64,000 nt of DNA from Mycobacterium seoulense. Its GTDB lineage: Bacteria > Actinomycetota > Actinomycetes > Mycobacteriales > Mycobacteriaceae. The translations under genes were made by a program, and so were the position numbers. Each line of letters begins with the position of its first letter. Within the stretch, counting starts at the first letter, position 1. Location: positions 1,798,001-1,862,000 of the forward strand of contig NZ_AP022582.1 in NCBI RefSeq assembly GCF_010731595.1. The letters are read 5' to 3'. Under the pieces are notes generated by a model, which made no database searches, was not told the origin of the DNA, and saw only the letters and a list, made by a program, of their open reading frames with translations. Below, one piece after another: positions 35,806-43,314 of the stretch.

Positions 35806-36751
35806 GAAACGTCTCCCAAGACCGTTGCCGAGTGATCCGCAGCTGCACCACGGTCAGCACCAGCAGGATGGCGAACATGACCCATGCCAGCGCGGACGCG
35901 TACCCGAATTCCAGGAAGGAGAACGCATGCTGGAACAGCATGATGCCCAACACATACGTGGCGGTTTCGGGTCCGCCGTTCGCTCCGTTGAGGACGTACA
36001 CCATGTCGAAAGCCTGGAAAGCGTGGATGATCGAGATGACGCCCACAAATGATATCGACCCGCGGATCAAGGGCACCGTGATGGACACGAACTGACGTAT
36101 CTCGCCCGCCCCGTCGATTCGGGCCGCCTCGTAGACGGTCTCGGGAACCCCCTGCATCGCCGCGAGCAGGATGACGGTGGCGAACGGCACGCTGCGCCAG
36201 ACACTGACGATGCACAGCGAGGCCATGGCCCATCGGGGTTCGACCAGCCACGGGACCGGGCCGATCCCGACCCATCCCAGCATGATGTTGAGCAACCCGT
36301 TGTCGGTGTTGAAGACGAACTGCCATACGACCGCCATGACCACCGACGAGATGGCCAGCGGCAGAAAGACAATGGTGCGGAAGATGCCGATGCCCCTGAC
36401 CTTCCGGTTCAGCACGCCGGCTACCACGAGGCTGACGACGACGGTCGGCACGACCGTTCCCAGGGTGAAGATGACGGTGTTGCGGATGGCGATGAGAAAA
36501 AGCGGATCCGAGGTGAACAGGTCTTGGAAGTTCTTGAAGCCCACGAACTTCGGCGGTCTGAAGACGTCCCAGCGCTGAAAGCTCATGTACAGCGAGAATC
36601 CGAGCGGGAACAGCATGAACACCGCGACCGCGGCCAGGTTCGGCGCGACGAAAAGGCGGCCGGCCCGGGCCCGCCGTCGCCAGGGGCCCGCGCCCTTGGC
36701 GGGTTTGCGGGTGAGGGGTCCCGGCGCCGGGCTGGTGTCGACGGATGTCAT
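35792..36751 (-). CDS. ABC transporter permease (MalF type, Rv2040c-like)
   Basis: A 319-residue permease with a basic proline-rich N-terminus of about 30 residues, then six hydrophobic segments. Its EAA loop is ETVYEAARIDGAGEIRQFVSITVPLI. ATG 36751 overlaps the solute-binding protein stop (ATGA); the longer open frame upstream lies inside that gene and is rejected. With the MalG-type partner it forms the membrane channel of a sugar importer. Confidence 0.92.
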   Translation of the reverse strand: MTSVDTSPAPGPLTRKPAKGAGPWRRRARAGRLFVAPNLAAVAVFMLFPLGFSLYMSFQRWDVFRPPKFVGFKNFQDLFTSDPLFLIAIRNTVIFTLGTVVPTVVVSLVVAGVLNRKVRGIGIFRTIVFLPLAISSVVMAVVWQFVFNTDNGLLNIMLGWVGIGPVPWLVEPRWAMASLCIVSVWRSVPFATVILLAAMQGVPETVYEAARIDGAGEIRQFVSITVPLIRGSISFVGVISIIHAFQAFDMVYVLNGANGGPETATYVLGIMLFQHAFSFLEFGYASALAWVMFAILLVLTVVQLRITRQRSWETFRGLS

Positions 36752-38070
36752 GGGGTGCGCAACACCTCGTCGATGGCGGGCGACAGGCCGGCCAGGGATG
36801 TCGCGGGCCGCGATCCACGTAGCACCGGCCCGAAGCTGCGGTCCATCAGCGCCACGACCTTCTCCCACGCCGGGGTGACCGGCAGGCCTTCGGAGTATTC
36901 GGGTCCCTCGGTGAGCACGGCGAGGTTGCCGACGTTCCGGTGGGCCTCGGCGAATCCCGGCGAATTGAGGGCGGATCGCAGCACCGGCACGAAGAGGCTG
37001 GATTCACCGATCAACGCCTGCCCGACGGGTCCGGTCGCGAACTTCACGAATTCCCATGCCTGCTCCTTCCGCGGACTGCTCGCGGAGATGGCCAGTCCGG
37101 TGGAACCGATGTTGGAATGGGCGGGCTGCCCCAGCCGGCGCGGCCCCACCGGCAACGAGGTGACGTCGAAATCCAGGCCGTCGGCCCGGATGAAGGTCTG
37201 GTAGCGCCAGTGGCCGCCCATCGCCATCGCCGCCCTGCCCGACGCGAACAGGTCGGGGGTGGACATCGATTGCACCTCGGACGCATTGGGCGCGACCTTG
37301 TGCTTGTTGGCCAGGTCGGCATAGAACTGCACCGCCTCGATGAAGCCGTCGTCCCCGAAGTTGAAGTGGGCCGGGTTCTTCAGCGGGGTGGACCACGGCA
37401 CCCCGTTGTTCATCGCGAACAGGCCTGCCGAATAGTACGAAACAAAAATGTTGACGAAACCCCATTGGGTCACCCGCCCGGAACGGTCCCGCTGGGTCAG
37501 CGCGGTCGCGGTGTTCAAGAAGTCGGTGAAACTCCACGGCTGCCGCCACGTTCGGGGCGGGGGCGGCATCCCGGCCTCGGCGAACAGCCGCTTGTTGTAG
37601 AACAGGTAGTTTCCGGACCACTGCTCCGGGAGGGCGTATTGGCCGCCGTTGAAGGTGAAGGTGTCATACAGCGCCCCGACGCCGTCCGACTTCAGCTCGG
37701 CCGCGAAGCCCCGATCGCCGGCCAGCATCGTGTTGAGGTCCAACAGCACGCCCCGGGCGGCCAACTCGGCATAGGTGAGATCCCACGCCATCAACACGTC
37801 CGGGCACTTACCGCCGGCGCAGAACGTCGACAGCTGCTGCATCACGCCCGGCGCCGAAAGCACCGGGCGGACCTTGATGTCGGGGTGGCGGCGCTGGAAC
37901 TCGTCGACGATGCGCATCCTGGCGTCGCGTTCGTCGGGATTGGCCGCGAAGAAGAACGTCAGCGCGTCTTCTTCGAGAGCGCAGCCGGCCGCCCACGACG
38001 CCAGCGATGCCGCGGTGAGCGCGCCGGCACCCCGCAGCAGGCCGCGCCGCCCGAACGGCTTATCGAGCAT
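36748..38070 (-). CDS. ABC transporter solute-binding lipoprotein (Rv2041c-like)
   Basis: A 440-residue extracellular solute-binding protein. The N-terminus has a twin-arginine motif (GRRGLLRGAG) and a lipobox ending AAGC near residue 30, so it may be Tat-exported and then lipidated. The body has the two-lobe sugar-binder pattern (VDEFQRRHPDIKVRPV…, FNGGQYALPEQWSGNYLFYNKRLF, ASGRAAMAMGGHW). The ligand is unknown, probably a glycan or glycerophospho-compound. ATG 38070 lies 11 bases inside the sigma-factor gene upstream, so the operon may begin with that gene. Confidence 0.92.
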   Translation of the reverse strand: MLDKPFGRRGLLRGAGALTAASLASWAAGCALEEDALTFFFAANPDERDARMRIVDEFQRRHPDIKVRPVLSAPGVMQQLSTFCAGGKCPDVLMAWDLTYAELAARGVLLDLNTMLAGDRGFAAELKSDGVGALYDTFTFNGGQYALPEQWSGNYLFYNKRLFAEAGMPPPPRTWRQPWSFTDFLNTATALTQRDRSGRVTQWGFVNIFVSYYSAGLFAMNNGVPWSTPLKNPAHFNFGDDGFIEAVQFYADLANKHKVAPNASEVQSMSTPDLFASGRAAMAMGGHWRYQTFIRADGLDFDVTSLPVGPRRLGQPAHSNIGSTGLAISASSPRKEQAWEFVKFATGPVGQALIGESSLFVPVLRSALNSPGFAEAHRNVGNLAVLTEGPEYSEGLPVTPAWEKVVALMDRSFGPVLRGSRPATSLAGLSPAIDEVLRTP

Positions 38071-39052
38071 GGTGCTCCCGTTCTCGCCCGGTAGCCGGCC
38101 GCCCGGCCGGCGGTGTCTGATGTCCTTGGTACCCGATGCGGCTGTGGTGTTGCTGGATTGGCCGACGCGGCAGTGCCAGAACGGCCTTGTCGATGCGGTC
38201 GGCGTCGCCGACGATGTCGATCGCGTGGATGCGGTCATCGGCTCCGACGGCGACCAGCAACAGCACCTGAGCGCGCCCCTGTGGCGCGATGACGATGCCC
38301 GGTGCCCCGTCGATGAGCACCACCGCCCCGGCGCGCGCCCGCTGAGCGAATCGGCGGGTCTCCTCCGCAACCCGCTTGGCGCCGCGCAGCTCGGTCGGCA
38401 CCTCGTCGGGGACCAGCGCCCGGTCCACCGTGCGGACCACGTCCGGGGCCAGCAGTTCGAGCAGCGCGGCGATGTCACCGCCACGCGACGCCGCGAGAAA
38501 CGCGTCGACGATCTCGAGGTGCTTCGCGGCGCGCTCGGGTGCGCCGACCGGGTCGGCCTGCAGCCGCCCACGCGCCCGGCTTGCCAGCTTCTTCGTGGCT
38601 TCCGGCGACCGGTCCAGCACGCCGGCGATCTTCTCGAACGGCATCGCGAACAGGTCGTGCAGCACGAACGCGACGCGCTGCGCCGGTGAGAGCCGGTCGA
38701 GCACCACGAGCAGGGCGTTGCTCACCGACTCCGTCAGAAGCGTGTCCTCGTCCGCCGCCGACGCGGCCGCGGTGAGCCGGTCCAGTTCGTCGGCGGTGGC
38801 GAGCGGTTGCTCGGCACGCCTCTTGCGCACCCGGAGCTGATCGAGCGCCTCGCGGGCGGTGATCGTGGTGAACCAGCCGGTGACGTTGTCGACCGCGCCG
38901 AAATCCGCACGGCTGGCCTTGAGCCATGCCGACTGGACGGCGTCGTCGGCGTCGGCGGCCGAGCCCAGCAGTTGGAAGGCGACGGATCTCAGGTGTCGCC
39001 GGTCCGCGTCGAAACGCTGCGCGAGGTCGGCCAAGTTCTTCGGGGCGGTCAT
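38060..39052 (-). CDS. ECF41/SigJ-type sigma factor with C-terminal SnoaL domain
   Basis: A 330-residue sigma factor. Sigma region 2 is at about 5-75 (FDADRRHLRSVAFQLLGSAADADDAVQSAWLKA), region 4 about 115-170 (RLSPAQRVAFVLHDLFAMPFEKIAGVLDRSPEATKKLASRARGRL), then a SnoaL/NTF2-like domain 185-300 (…FLAASRGGDIAALLELLAPDVV… DRIHAIDIV). This layout is the ECF41 class (SigJ in M. tuberculosis), where the C-terminal domain regulates the sigma itself and no separate anti-sigma is needed. Divergent from a DoxX-type gene, a usual ECF41 neighbour. Its 3' end overlaps the transporter lipoprotein. Confidence 0.9.
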   Translation of the reverse strand: MTAPKNLADLAQRFDADRRHLRSVAFQLLGSAADADDAVQSAWLKASRADFGAVDNVTGWFTTITAREALDQLRVRKRRAEQPLATADELDRLTAAASAADEDTLLTESVSNALLVVLDRLSPAQRVAFVLHDLFAMPFEKIAGVLDRSPEATKKLASRARGRLQADPVGAPERAAKHLEIVDAFLAASRGGDIAALLELLAPDVVRTVDRALVPDEVPTELRGAKRVAEETRRFAQRARAGAVVLIDGAPGIVIAPQGRAQVLLLVAVGADDRIHAIDIVGDADRIDKAVLALPRRPIQQHHSRIGYQGHQTPPAGRPATGREREHHAR

Positions 39053-39220
39053 GGGTCACCTTTTCTGCACAGGAGCCGTCAAGAGAATGACCGCGTCCCT
39101 CGAGCTCTCTGTAGCAAAGGAGGCCAGCATCATGACCTTATCGATTGTCCGCCGCGGCGCGTGCGGGGACCATCCGGATCGACGCCGCAAAACCGGCTGC
39201 CCGGCAGGGGTTCGGGGCCG

Positions 39221-39580
39221 ATGAACGCCGCATACGTCGTGGTCACGTTGGCCACCGCGGCCATCACCGCCGGGATCGCGGTTGCCGATCTCGTTCCCGC
39301 GGGATTCGTCCTGGCGAATTCGGCCGAGGTCGGGGTGCCCCGTTCGTGGTTGCCGGCGCTGGGTGTGGTCAAGCTGGCCGGCGCAGCGGGGCTGGTCGTG
39401 GGCCTGGTGGGCCTGCCCACGTTGGGAATCGCGGCCGCCGCCGGCCTGGTGCTGTTCTTCGTCGGCGCGGTCGTGACACACCTACGCGCGCGGATCCTCT
39501 ACAACATCGCGTTTCCCGGCGCGTACTTGTGCTTGTCGACGGCGACGCTGGCGTTGATGGTTGTGCACCGAGCCGGCTAG
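39221..39580 (+). CDS. DoxX-like four-helix membrane protein
   Basis: A 119-residue integral membrane protein with four hydrophobic segments (AAYVVVTLATAAITAGIAV; WLPALGVVKLAGAAGLVVGL; LGIAAAAGLVLFFVGAVVTHL; and a final helix). The sequence fits the DoxX/DoxX-2 family. It is divergent from the ECF41 sigma gene and is a likely target of that sigma, as reported for ECF41 systems. Its stop overlaps the convergent lipoprotein gene by four bases. Biochemical role unknown; DoxX proteins are tied to redox stress. Confidence 0.8.
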   Translation: MNAAYVVVTLATAAITAGIAVADLVPAGFVLANSAEVGVPRSWLPALGVVKLAGAAGLVVGLVGLPTLGIAAAAGLVLFFVGAVVTHLRARILYNIAFPGAYLCLSTATLALMVVHRAG

Positions 39581-40215
39581 CCGGGCAATCGGTCCTTGAC
39601 GATTTGGTCTTGCTTGCCGGCCATGTCCAGCACGACGTCCCGCGGGGCGGGATCGTTGGGTGGGCTGTCGAACTCGAGATCGACCCCTACCCGTCCCTCG
39701 GCGAATGTCACATATGTGACTGATTTCGAGTTGTCGGGCGACGTCCCCACGGCGATCAGCCCGTTGGTGCCGACCTCGAAGGGCTGTGGGGCGCCGGTGA
39801 CGTACTTGCCGAACGATTGGCCGCGCTCCTTGGCCTGCCGCGCGGCGGTCGTCGGGTCGGTGAAGACGACGACGAGGTCGTCGATGGTCCGCGAACGGTC
39901 CGGGTTGGTGAACGTCACCCCGGCCCCGGCGACACCACCGGGATTCTGTACGGGGGGACCGGTTGTCGCGACGTCGATGCCGATGTCGCTCGTCTGCAGC
40001 AGCAGGTACGTGTAGTCGCCCAGCGGTGCAACGCCGGACGGCGGCGCGCTCGACGTCGTCGACGCCGCCGAACTCGACGTTGTCGTCGATGACGACGACG
40101 TCGTTTTGGACGAGCTCGAGGACGAGGAGGTGCTTTCCTTCCCGCCGCAAGCAGTGACAACACTCAGCGCGGCGGCGAATGCCATCCCCACGCCGAGGAT
40201 CCGCACCATGGTCAT
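39577..40215 (-). CDS. Putative secreted lipoprotein, Ser/Thr-rich linker
   Basis: A 212-residue lipoprotein. Signal segment GVGMAFAAALSVVTAC with the lipobox Cys near residue 22, then a very Ser/Thr-rich linker (about 27-58, largely S and T) and a globular domain of about 150 residues (YLLLQTSDIGIDVATTG… RTIDDLVVVFTDPTTAARQAKERGQ… VTYVTFAEGRVGVDLEF). That domain looks like mycobacterial LpqN/sensor-domain-like lipoproteins, but the match is weak. GGAGG lies 5 bases upstream of ATG 40215. The linker may be O-mannosylated. Confidence 0.8.
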   Translation of the reverse strand: MTMVRILGVGMAFAAALSVVTACGGKESTSSSSSSSKTTSSSSTTTSSSAASTTSSAPPSGVAPLGDYTYLLLQTSDIGIDVATTGPPVQNPGGVAGAGVTFTNPDRSRTIDDLVVVFTDPTTAARQAKERGQSFGKYVTGAPQPFEVGTNGLIAVGTSPDNSKSVTYVTFAEGRVGVDLEFDSPPNDPAPRDVVLDMAGKQDQIVKDRLPG

Positions 40216-40319
40216 CGTCGCCTCCTCGGGGACAGCTATTTCTACGGCACAGTCGCGCGCATGGCAAGAGAAATCGATGTGTCGGCAAATTTGCCGGCAG
40301 CCCCGGGGCGGCGTGCCCG

Positions 40320-41117
40320 TCAGGCCGGAAAGTACCGGATTCGGTTGAACGCGTTCCCCCGCCACGTCACATCGACGAACATGATGGCGCGCCCGTGCGC
40401 CGAGTTCAGCGAAACCGCGACGGTGCTGCCTGCGCCGATCGTTTTGGTGCATTCGGCGCCGCCCAGCCGCTCGACGAGCTCGGCGCCATCAAGCGGTTCG
40501 TCATCGCCCAACGTCATTGTGCCGCTTGCCGAAAGGGAATGAACGGCGGCGGCCTTGTCGCCCCTGGCGACGGCGTCGACGAAGGCGTGGACCAGCCTCT
40601 TGTGTCGCGTGCCCACCCGACGGAATCCCGTCAGGAAGCCGGCCGCGCCAAGCGGCCGCTGATTGCTCAGCAAGCCCCCCGACAGTTGCAGGGCGGGTGA
40701 CAGCGCGCGCGAACCGGTTCGCAGGAATTGCAGCATCATCGCGGGCAGTTCCCAGTAGGCCCGCAGTTGCCCAATCCGCCACTCCCCGTTGATATCTCGC
40801 AGGTCATAGCGCAGGACGGCGGGAATGTACATCGTGACCGCCGAGCCCATGGCGACCTCGAGCTCGAGGTCGCGCAGCACCACGGTGCCGAAGACGATAT
40901 CGAGGTCGCGGTGGAACTTGATCTCACGCGGCCCGATGAAGGTGTCATAGAAGCGGCCGATCTGTTCCCGGCCGACGTGCGGCCGCGACCCGACCGGGTC
41001 CTCGACCCGGGCGTCCTCGGTGAACAGCGCCACCCACCCCGCGCGGTCGTGCGCGGCGGCGGCCTGCGGCGAGCGCTCGACGGCGGCGAGCAGCGATTCC
41101 CGATCCCCCCGGGTCAC
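40320..41117 (-). CDS. SnoaL/NTF2-like protein, Rv2042c homologue
   Basis: A 265-residue protein whose two halves both look NTF2-like: 1-125 (VERSPQAAAAHDRAGWVALFTEDARVEDPVGSRPHVGREQIGRFYDTFIGP…) and about 170-260 (LVHAFVDAVARGDKAAAVHSLSASGTMTLGDDEPLDG…). It sits directly downstream of pncA with an ATGA-type overlap, exactly as Rv2042c does in M. tuberculosis. No enzyme activity can be named. Confidence 0.85.
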   Translation of the reverse strand: MTRGDRESLLAAVERSPQAAAAHDRAGWVALFTEDARVEDPVGSRPHVGREQIGRFYDTFIGPREIKFHRDLDIVFGTVVLRDLELEVAMGSAVTMYIPAVLRYDLRDINGEWRIGQLRAYWELPAMMLQFLRTGSRALSPALQLSGGLLSNQRPLGAAGFLTGFRRVGTRHKRLVHAFVDAVARGDKAAAVHSLSASGTMTLGDDEPLDGAELVERLGGAECTKTIGAGSTVAVSLNSAHGRAIMFVDVTWRGNAFNRIRYFPA

Positions 41118-41674
41118 GGTCGCCCGACCAGCTCGACGCCAGCGGACCGCATCTCCGCCAGCGCGTTTTCAGCCGATTCCGCCGCCACGGCCGCGGTCAG
41201 GTCCACCAGCACCCGGGTGGACAGGCCCGCCCGCGCGGCGTCCTGCGCCGTCCGCCGGACGCAGTGGTCGGTGGCGATGCCGACAACGTCGACCTCGTCG
41301 ACCCCACGCTGCCGCAACCAATCCAGCAGCGGGGTCCCGTTCTCGTCGACGCCCTCGAAGCCGCTGTACGCCGCGGCGTGGGCACCCTTGCGGAAGACCG
41401 CCTCGACCCGGCTGGTGTCAAGGTCGGGCCGCAACTCGGCGCCCGGGCTTCCGGCGACGCAGTGCGGTGGCCAGGACGACGAGTAATCGGGCCGTTCGGA
41501 GAAGTGGTCGCCCGGCTGGATGTGGAAGTCCTGGGTTGCCACAACGTGCTGATAGTCCGGGTCCCCGGCCAGATAGTCGTTGATGGCGCCCGCCACGGCG
41601 GCGCCCCCGGTCACCGGCAGCGAGCCACCCTCGCAGAAATCGTTTTGCACGTCGACGATGATCAACGCCCTCAC
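41114..41674 (-). CDS. pncA: Nicotinamidase/pyrazinamidase
   Basis: A 186-residue PncA, converting nicotinamide to nicotinate and activating pyrazinamide. The catalytic triad Asp8, Lys96, Cys138 is intact, and the metal site Asp49, His51, His57, His71 is complete (counted in the translation). His57, replaced by Asp in M. bovis, is retained. Length equals M. tuberculosis PncA. It overlaps the Rv2042c-like gene. The 94-base gap to the divergent DoxX-repeat gene should hold its promoter. Confidence 0.96.
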   Translation of the reverse strand: MRALIIVDVQNDFCEGGSLPVTGGAAVAGAINDYLAGDPDYQHVVATQDFHIQPGDHFSERPDYSSSWPPHCVAGSPGAELRPDLDTSRVEAVFRKGAHAAAYSGFEGVDENGTPLLDWLRQRGVDEVDVVGIATDHCVRRTAQDAARAGLSTRVLVDLTAAVAAESAENALAEMRSAGVELVGRP

Positions 41675-41768
41675 GGTCTCACCCTATCGGCGTCGGCCCG
41701 CCACGGCGCCTCAGCAGGGCATATGGGCGGGGCGGTTTGTTCGCCAACCAGTCGGGTAATCCCCGGCC

Positions 41769-42800
41769 ATGGTGATCCGGAGAATAGCGCGCCCGTTGCT
41801 GTCAGTGGCATTCATCGGCCAAGGAGTCAATTCCCTACTCAACCCCAAATCGGCGGCGGCGGCCGCCGCGCCCGCGGTGGACGGTTTACAGGCGTTGCCG
41901 AACTCGGTGAGCGGCACCATCCCCAGTGACCCCGAGACGTTCGCGCAAATCACCGCGGCTGTCCAGATCGGCGGCGGCCTGCTTCTCGCCACCGGCAAGC
42001 TGCCCCGCATCGCCTCGGCCGCGCTGGCGGTGACGGTGATACCCGCCAACCTCGGGGCGCACTCGTTCTGGAACGAAAGCGATCCGCAGGCGAAGGCGCA
42101 AAAGCGCCAGCAATTCCTCACCGACCTCAGCCTGGTGGGCGGGTTGTTGATCGCGTCCGCCGACACGGCCGGCAAGCCGTCACTCGGGTGGCGCGGCCGC
42201 CGCGCGGCCGAGCGGCTCTCCGAGCGGGTGTCGTCGGCGCTACCGGGCTCAGATGACGCGGCGTTCGACACCGACTTCTCGGAGTTGGGCGAGAAGATCG
42301 TGCACGGGCTGCAGATCGGCGCCGAACGTGGCCGCGAACTGGCCAGCACGGCGGCCGAACGAGGCGCGCCGTACGCCGAGGCGGCGCTCGAACGCGGTCG
42401 CGAATTCGCCAGCACGGCGGCCGAACGCAGCAAGCCGCTAGCCAAGAAGGCCCGCAAGCGCGGCGAGGAGCTCGCGGACGAAGCCGCCGACTGGGCCGCG
42501 CCGCTGGCCAAGAAGGCCCGCAAGCGCAGCGAAGAACTCGCCGACGAAGCCGCCGACTGGGCCGCGCCGCTGGCCAAGAAGGCCCGCAAGCGCAGCGAGA
42601 AGCTGGCCAAGAAGGCGCGCAAGCGCGGCGAAGAGTTGGCGAGCACCGCCCTGGATCGCAGCGAGGACCTCGCCGACACCGCCCGCGCACGTGGCATCTA
42701 CCTCGCCGACACGGCCCGCGCGCGCGGCGGCTACCTCGCGGACACCGCACGCGAGCAACTGGGTGAGCAGGTCAAGACCGGTCGCCGCAAGCTCTCGTGA
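41769..42800 (+). CDS. DoxX family membrane protein with long 11-residue-repeat tail
   Basis: A 343-residue protein. Residues 1-135 form a DoxX-like domain (RRIARPLLSVAFIGQGVNSL…, ITAAVQIGGGLLLATGKLPRIASAALAVTVIPANL, LTDLSLVGGLLIAS). From residue 185 to 327 the chain is 13 consecutive 11-residue units such as AERGRELASTA, RKRGEELADEA, ADWAAPLAKKA and RARGGYLADTA. The pattern (charged face, Leu/Ala face, Ala at position 11) would make one continuous amphipathic 11/3-type helix, like apolipoproteins, LEA proteins or synucleins, and would lie on a membrane. Divergent from pncA. Confidence 0.85.
   Translation: MVIRRIARPLLSVAFIGQGVNSLLNPKSAAAAAAPAVDGLQALPNSVSGTIPSDPETFAQITAAVQIGGGLLLATGKLPRIASAALAVTVIPANLGAHSFWNESDPQAKAQKRQQFLTDLSLVGGLLIASADTAGKPSLGWRGRRAAERLSERVSSALPGSDDAAFDTDFSELGEKIVHGLQIGAERGRELASTAAERGAPYAEAALERGREFASTAAERSKPLAKKARKRGEELADEAADWAAPLAKKARKRSEELADEAADWAAPLAKKARKRSEKLAKKARKRGEELASTALDRSEDLADTARARGIYLADTARARGGYLADTAREQLGEQVKTGRRKLS
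42321..42749 (+). repeat. Thirteen tandem 33-base coding repeats (11-residue units)
   Basis: Thirteen in-frame 33-base units. The middle part also contains longer near-identical 66-base units (unit pairs 6-7 at 42486-42551 and 8-9 at 42552-42617, differing at few bases), which shows recent duplication by slippage or unequal exchange. Repeat number could vary between strains. Confidence 0.85.
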
Positions 42801-42816
42801 GCGCATCGCCCGTCGG

Positions 42817-43314
42817 CTAGGGTCTGCACCCCGACAGGAAGGCGTCGATGATCGCGCCGACGTCCTGACCGACGTCGACGGTCGCGCCGGTCTCGTCGGC
42901 GGCGAGCGGCTGCAGCGCGTCGAATTGCGAGCCCAGGAGCGCGGCCGGCATGAAGTGACCGGCCCGGTTCGCCAGTCGGCTACTGATCAGCGCCGGTGAA
43001 CCGGCGAGGTGCAGGAACTTCACCCGCGGGCAGTGGGCGCGCAGCCGGTCGCGGTATGCGCGTTTGAGCGCCGAGCAGCTCACCACGCCGCCGTCGGGGT
43101 GGGCGGCCAACCACTCGCCGACCTTGTCCAGCCAGGGGCGGCGGTCGTCGTCGTCGAGCGGTTGGCCGGCCGCCATCTTGGCGACGTTGGCCCGCGGGTG
43201 CAGCGTGTCGGCGTCGACGAAGGGGACCCGCAAGCGTTGCGCGAGCGCCGCTCCCACGGTCGACTTGCCCGAGCCCGACACGCCCATCACCACGACGGGC
43301 GCCGGTCCGCTCAC
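42817..43314 (-). CDS. gntK: Gluconokinase (thermoresistant GntK type)
   Basis: A 165-residue small kinase, ATP-dependent phosphorylation of gluconate. P-loop MGVSGSGKST is near residue 10; family motifs VDADTLHPRANVAKMAAGQPLDDDDRRPWL and VSCSALKRAYRDRLR are intact. GTG 43314 overlaps the phosphotransferase-fusion stop (GTGA), so the two are coupled. Length is normal. Linkage with the fusion protein may be incidental. Convergent with the DoxX-repeat gene, 16 bases apart. Confidence 0.93.
   Translation of the reverse strand: MSGPAPVVVMGVSGSGKSTVGAALAQRLRVPFVDADTLHPRANVAKMAAGQPLDDDDRRPWLDKVGEWLAAHPDGGVVSCSALKRAYRDRLRAHCPRVKFLHLAGSPALISSRLANRAGHFMPAALLGSQFDALQPLAADETGATVDVGQDVGAIIDAFLSGCRP

Noticed and set aside
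39132..39224. 30-residue frame directly before the DoxX-like gene, ending on its start codon
   Set aside because: No ribosome site and very basic composition. It could be a leader peptide but nothing beyond position supports it.
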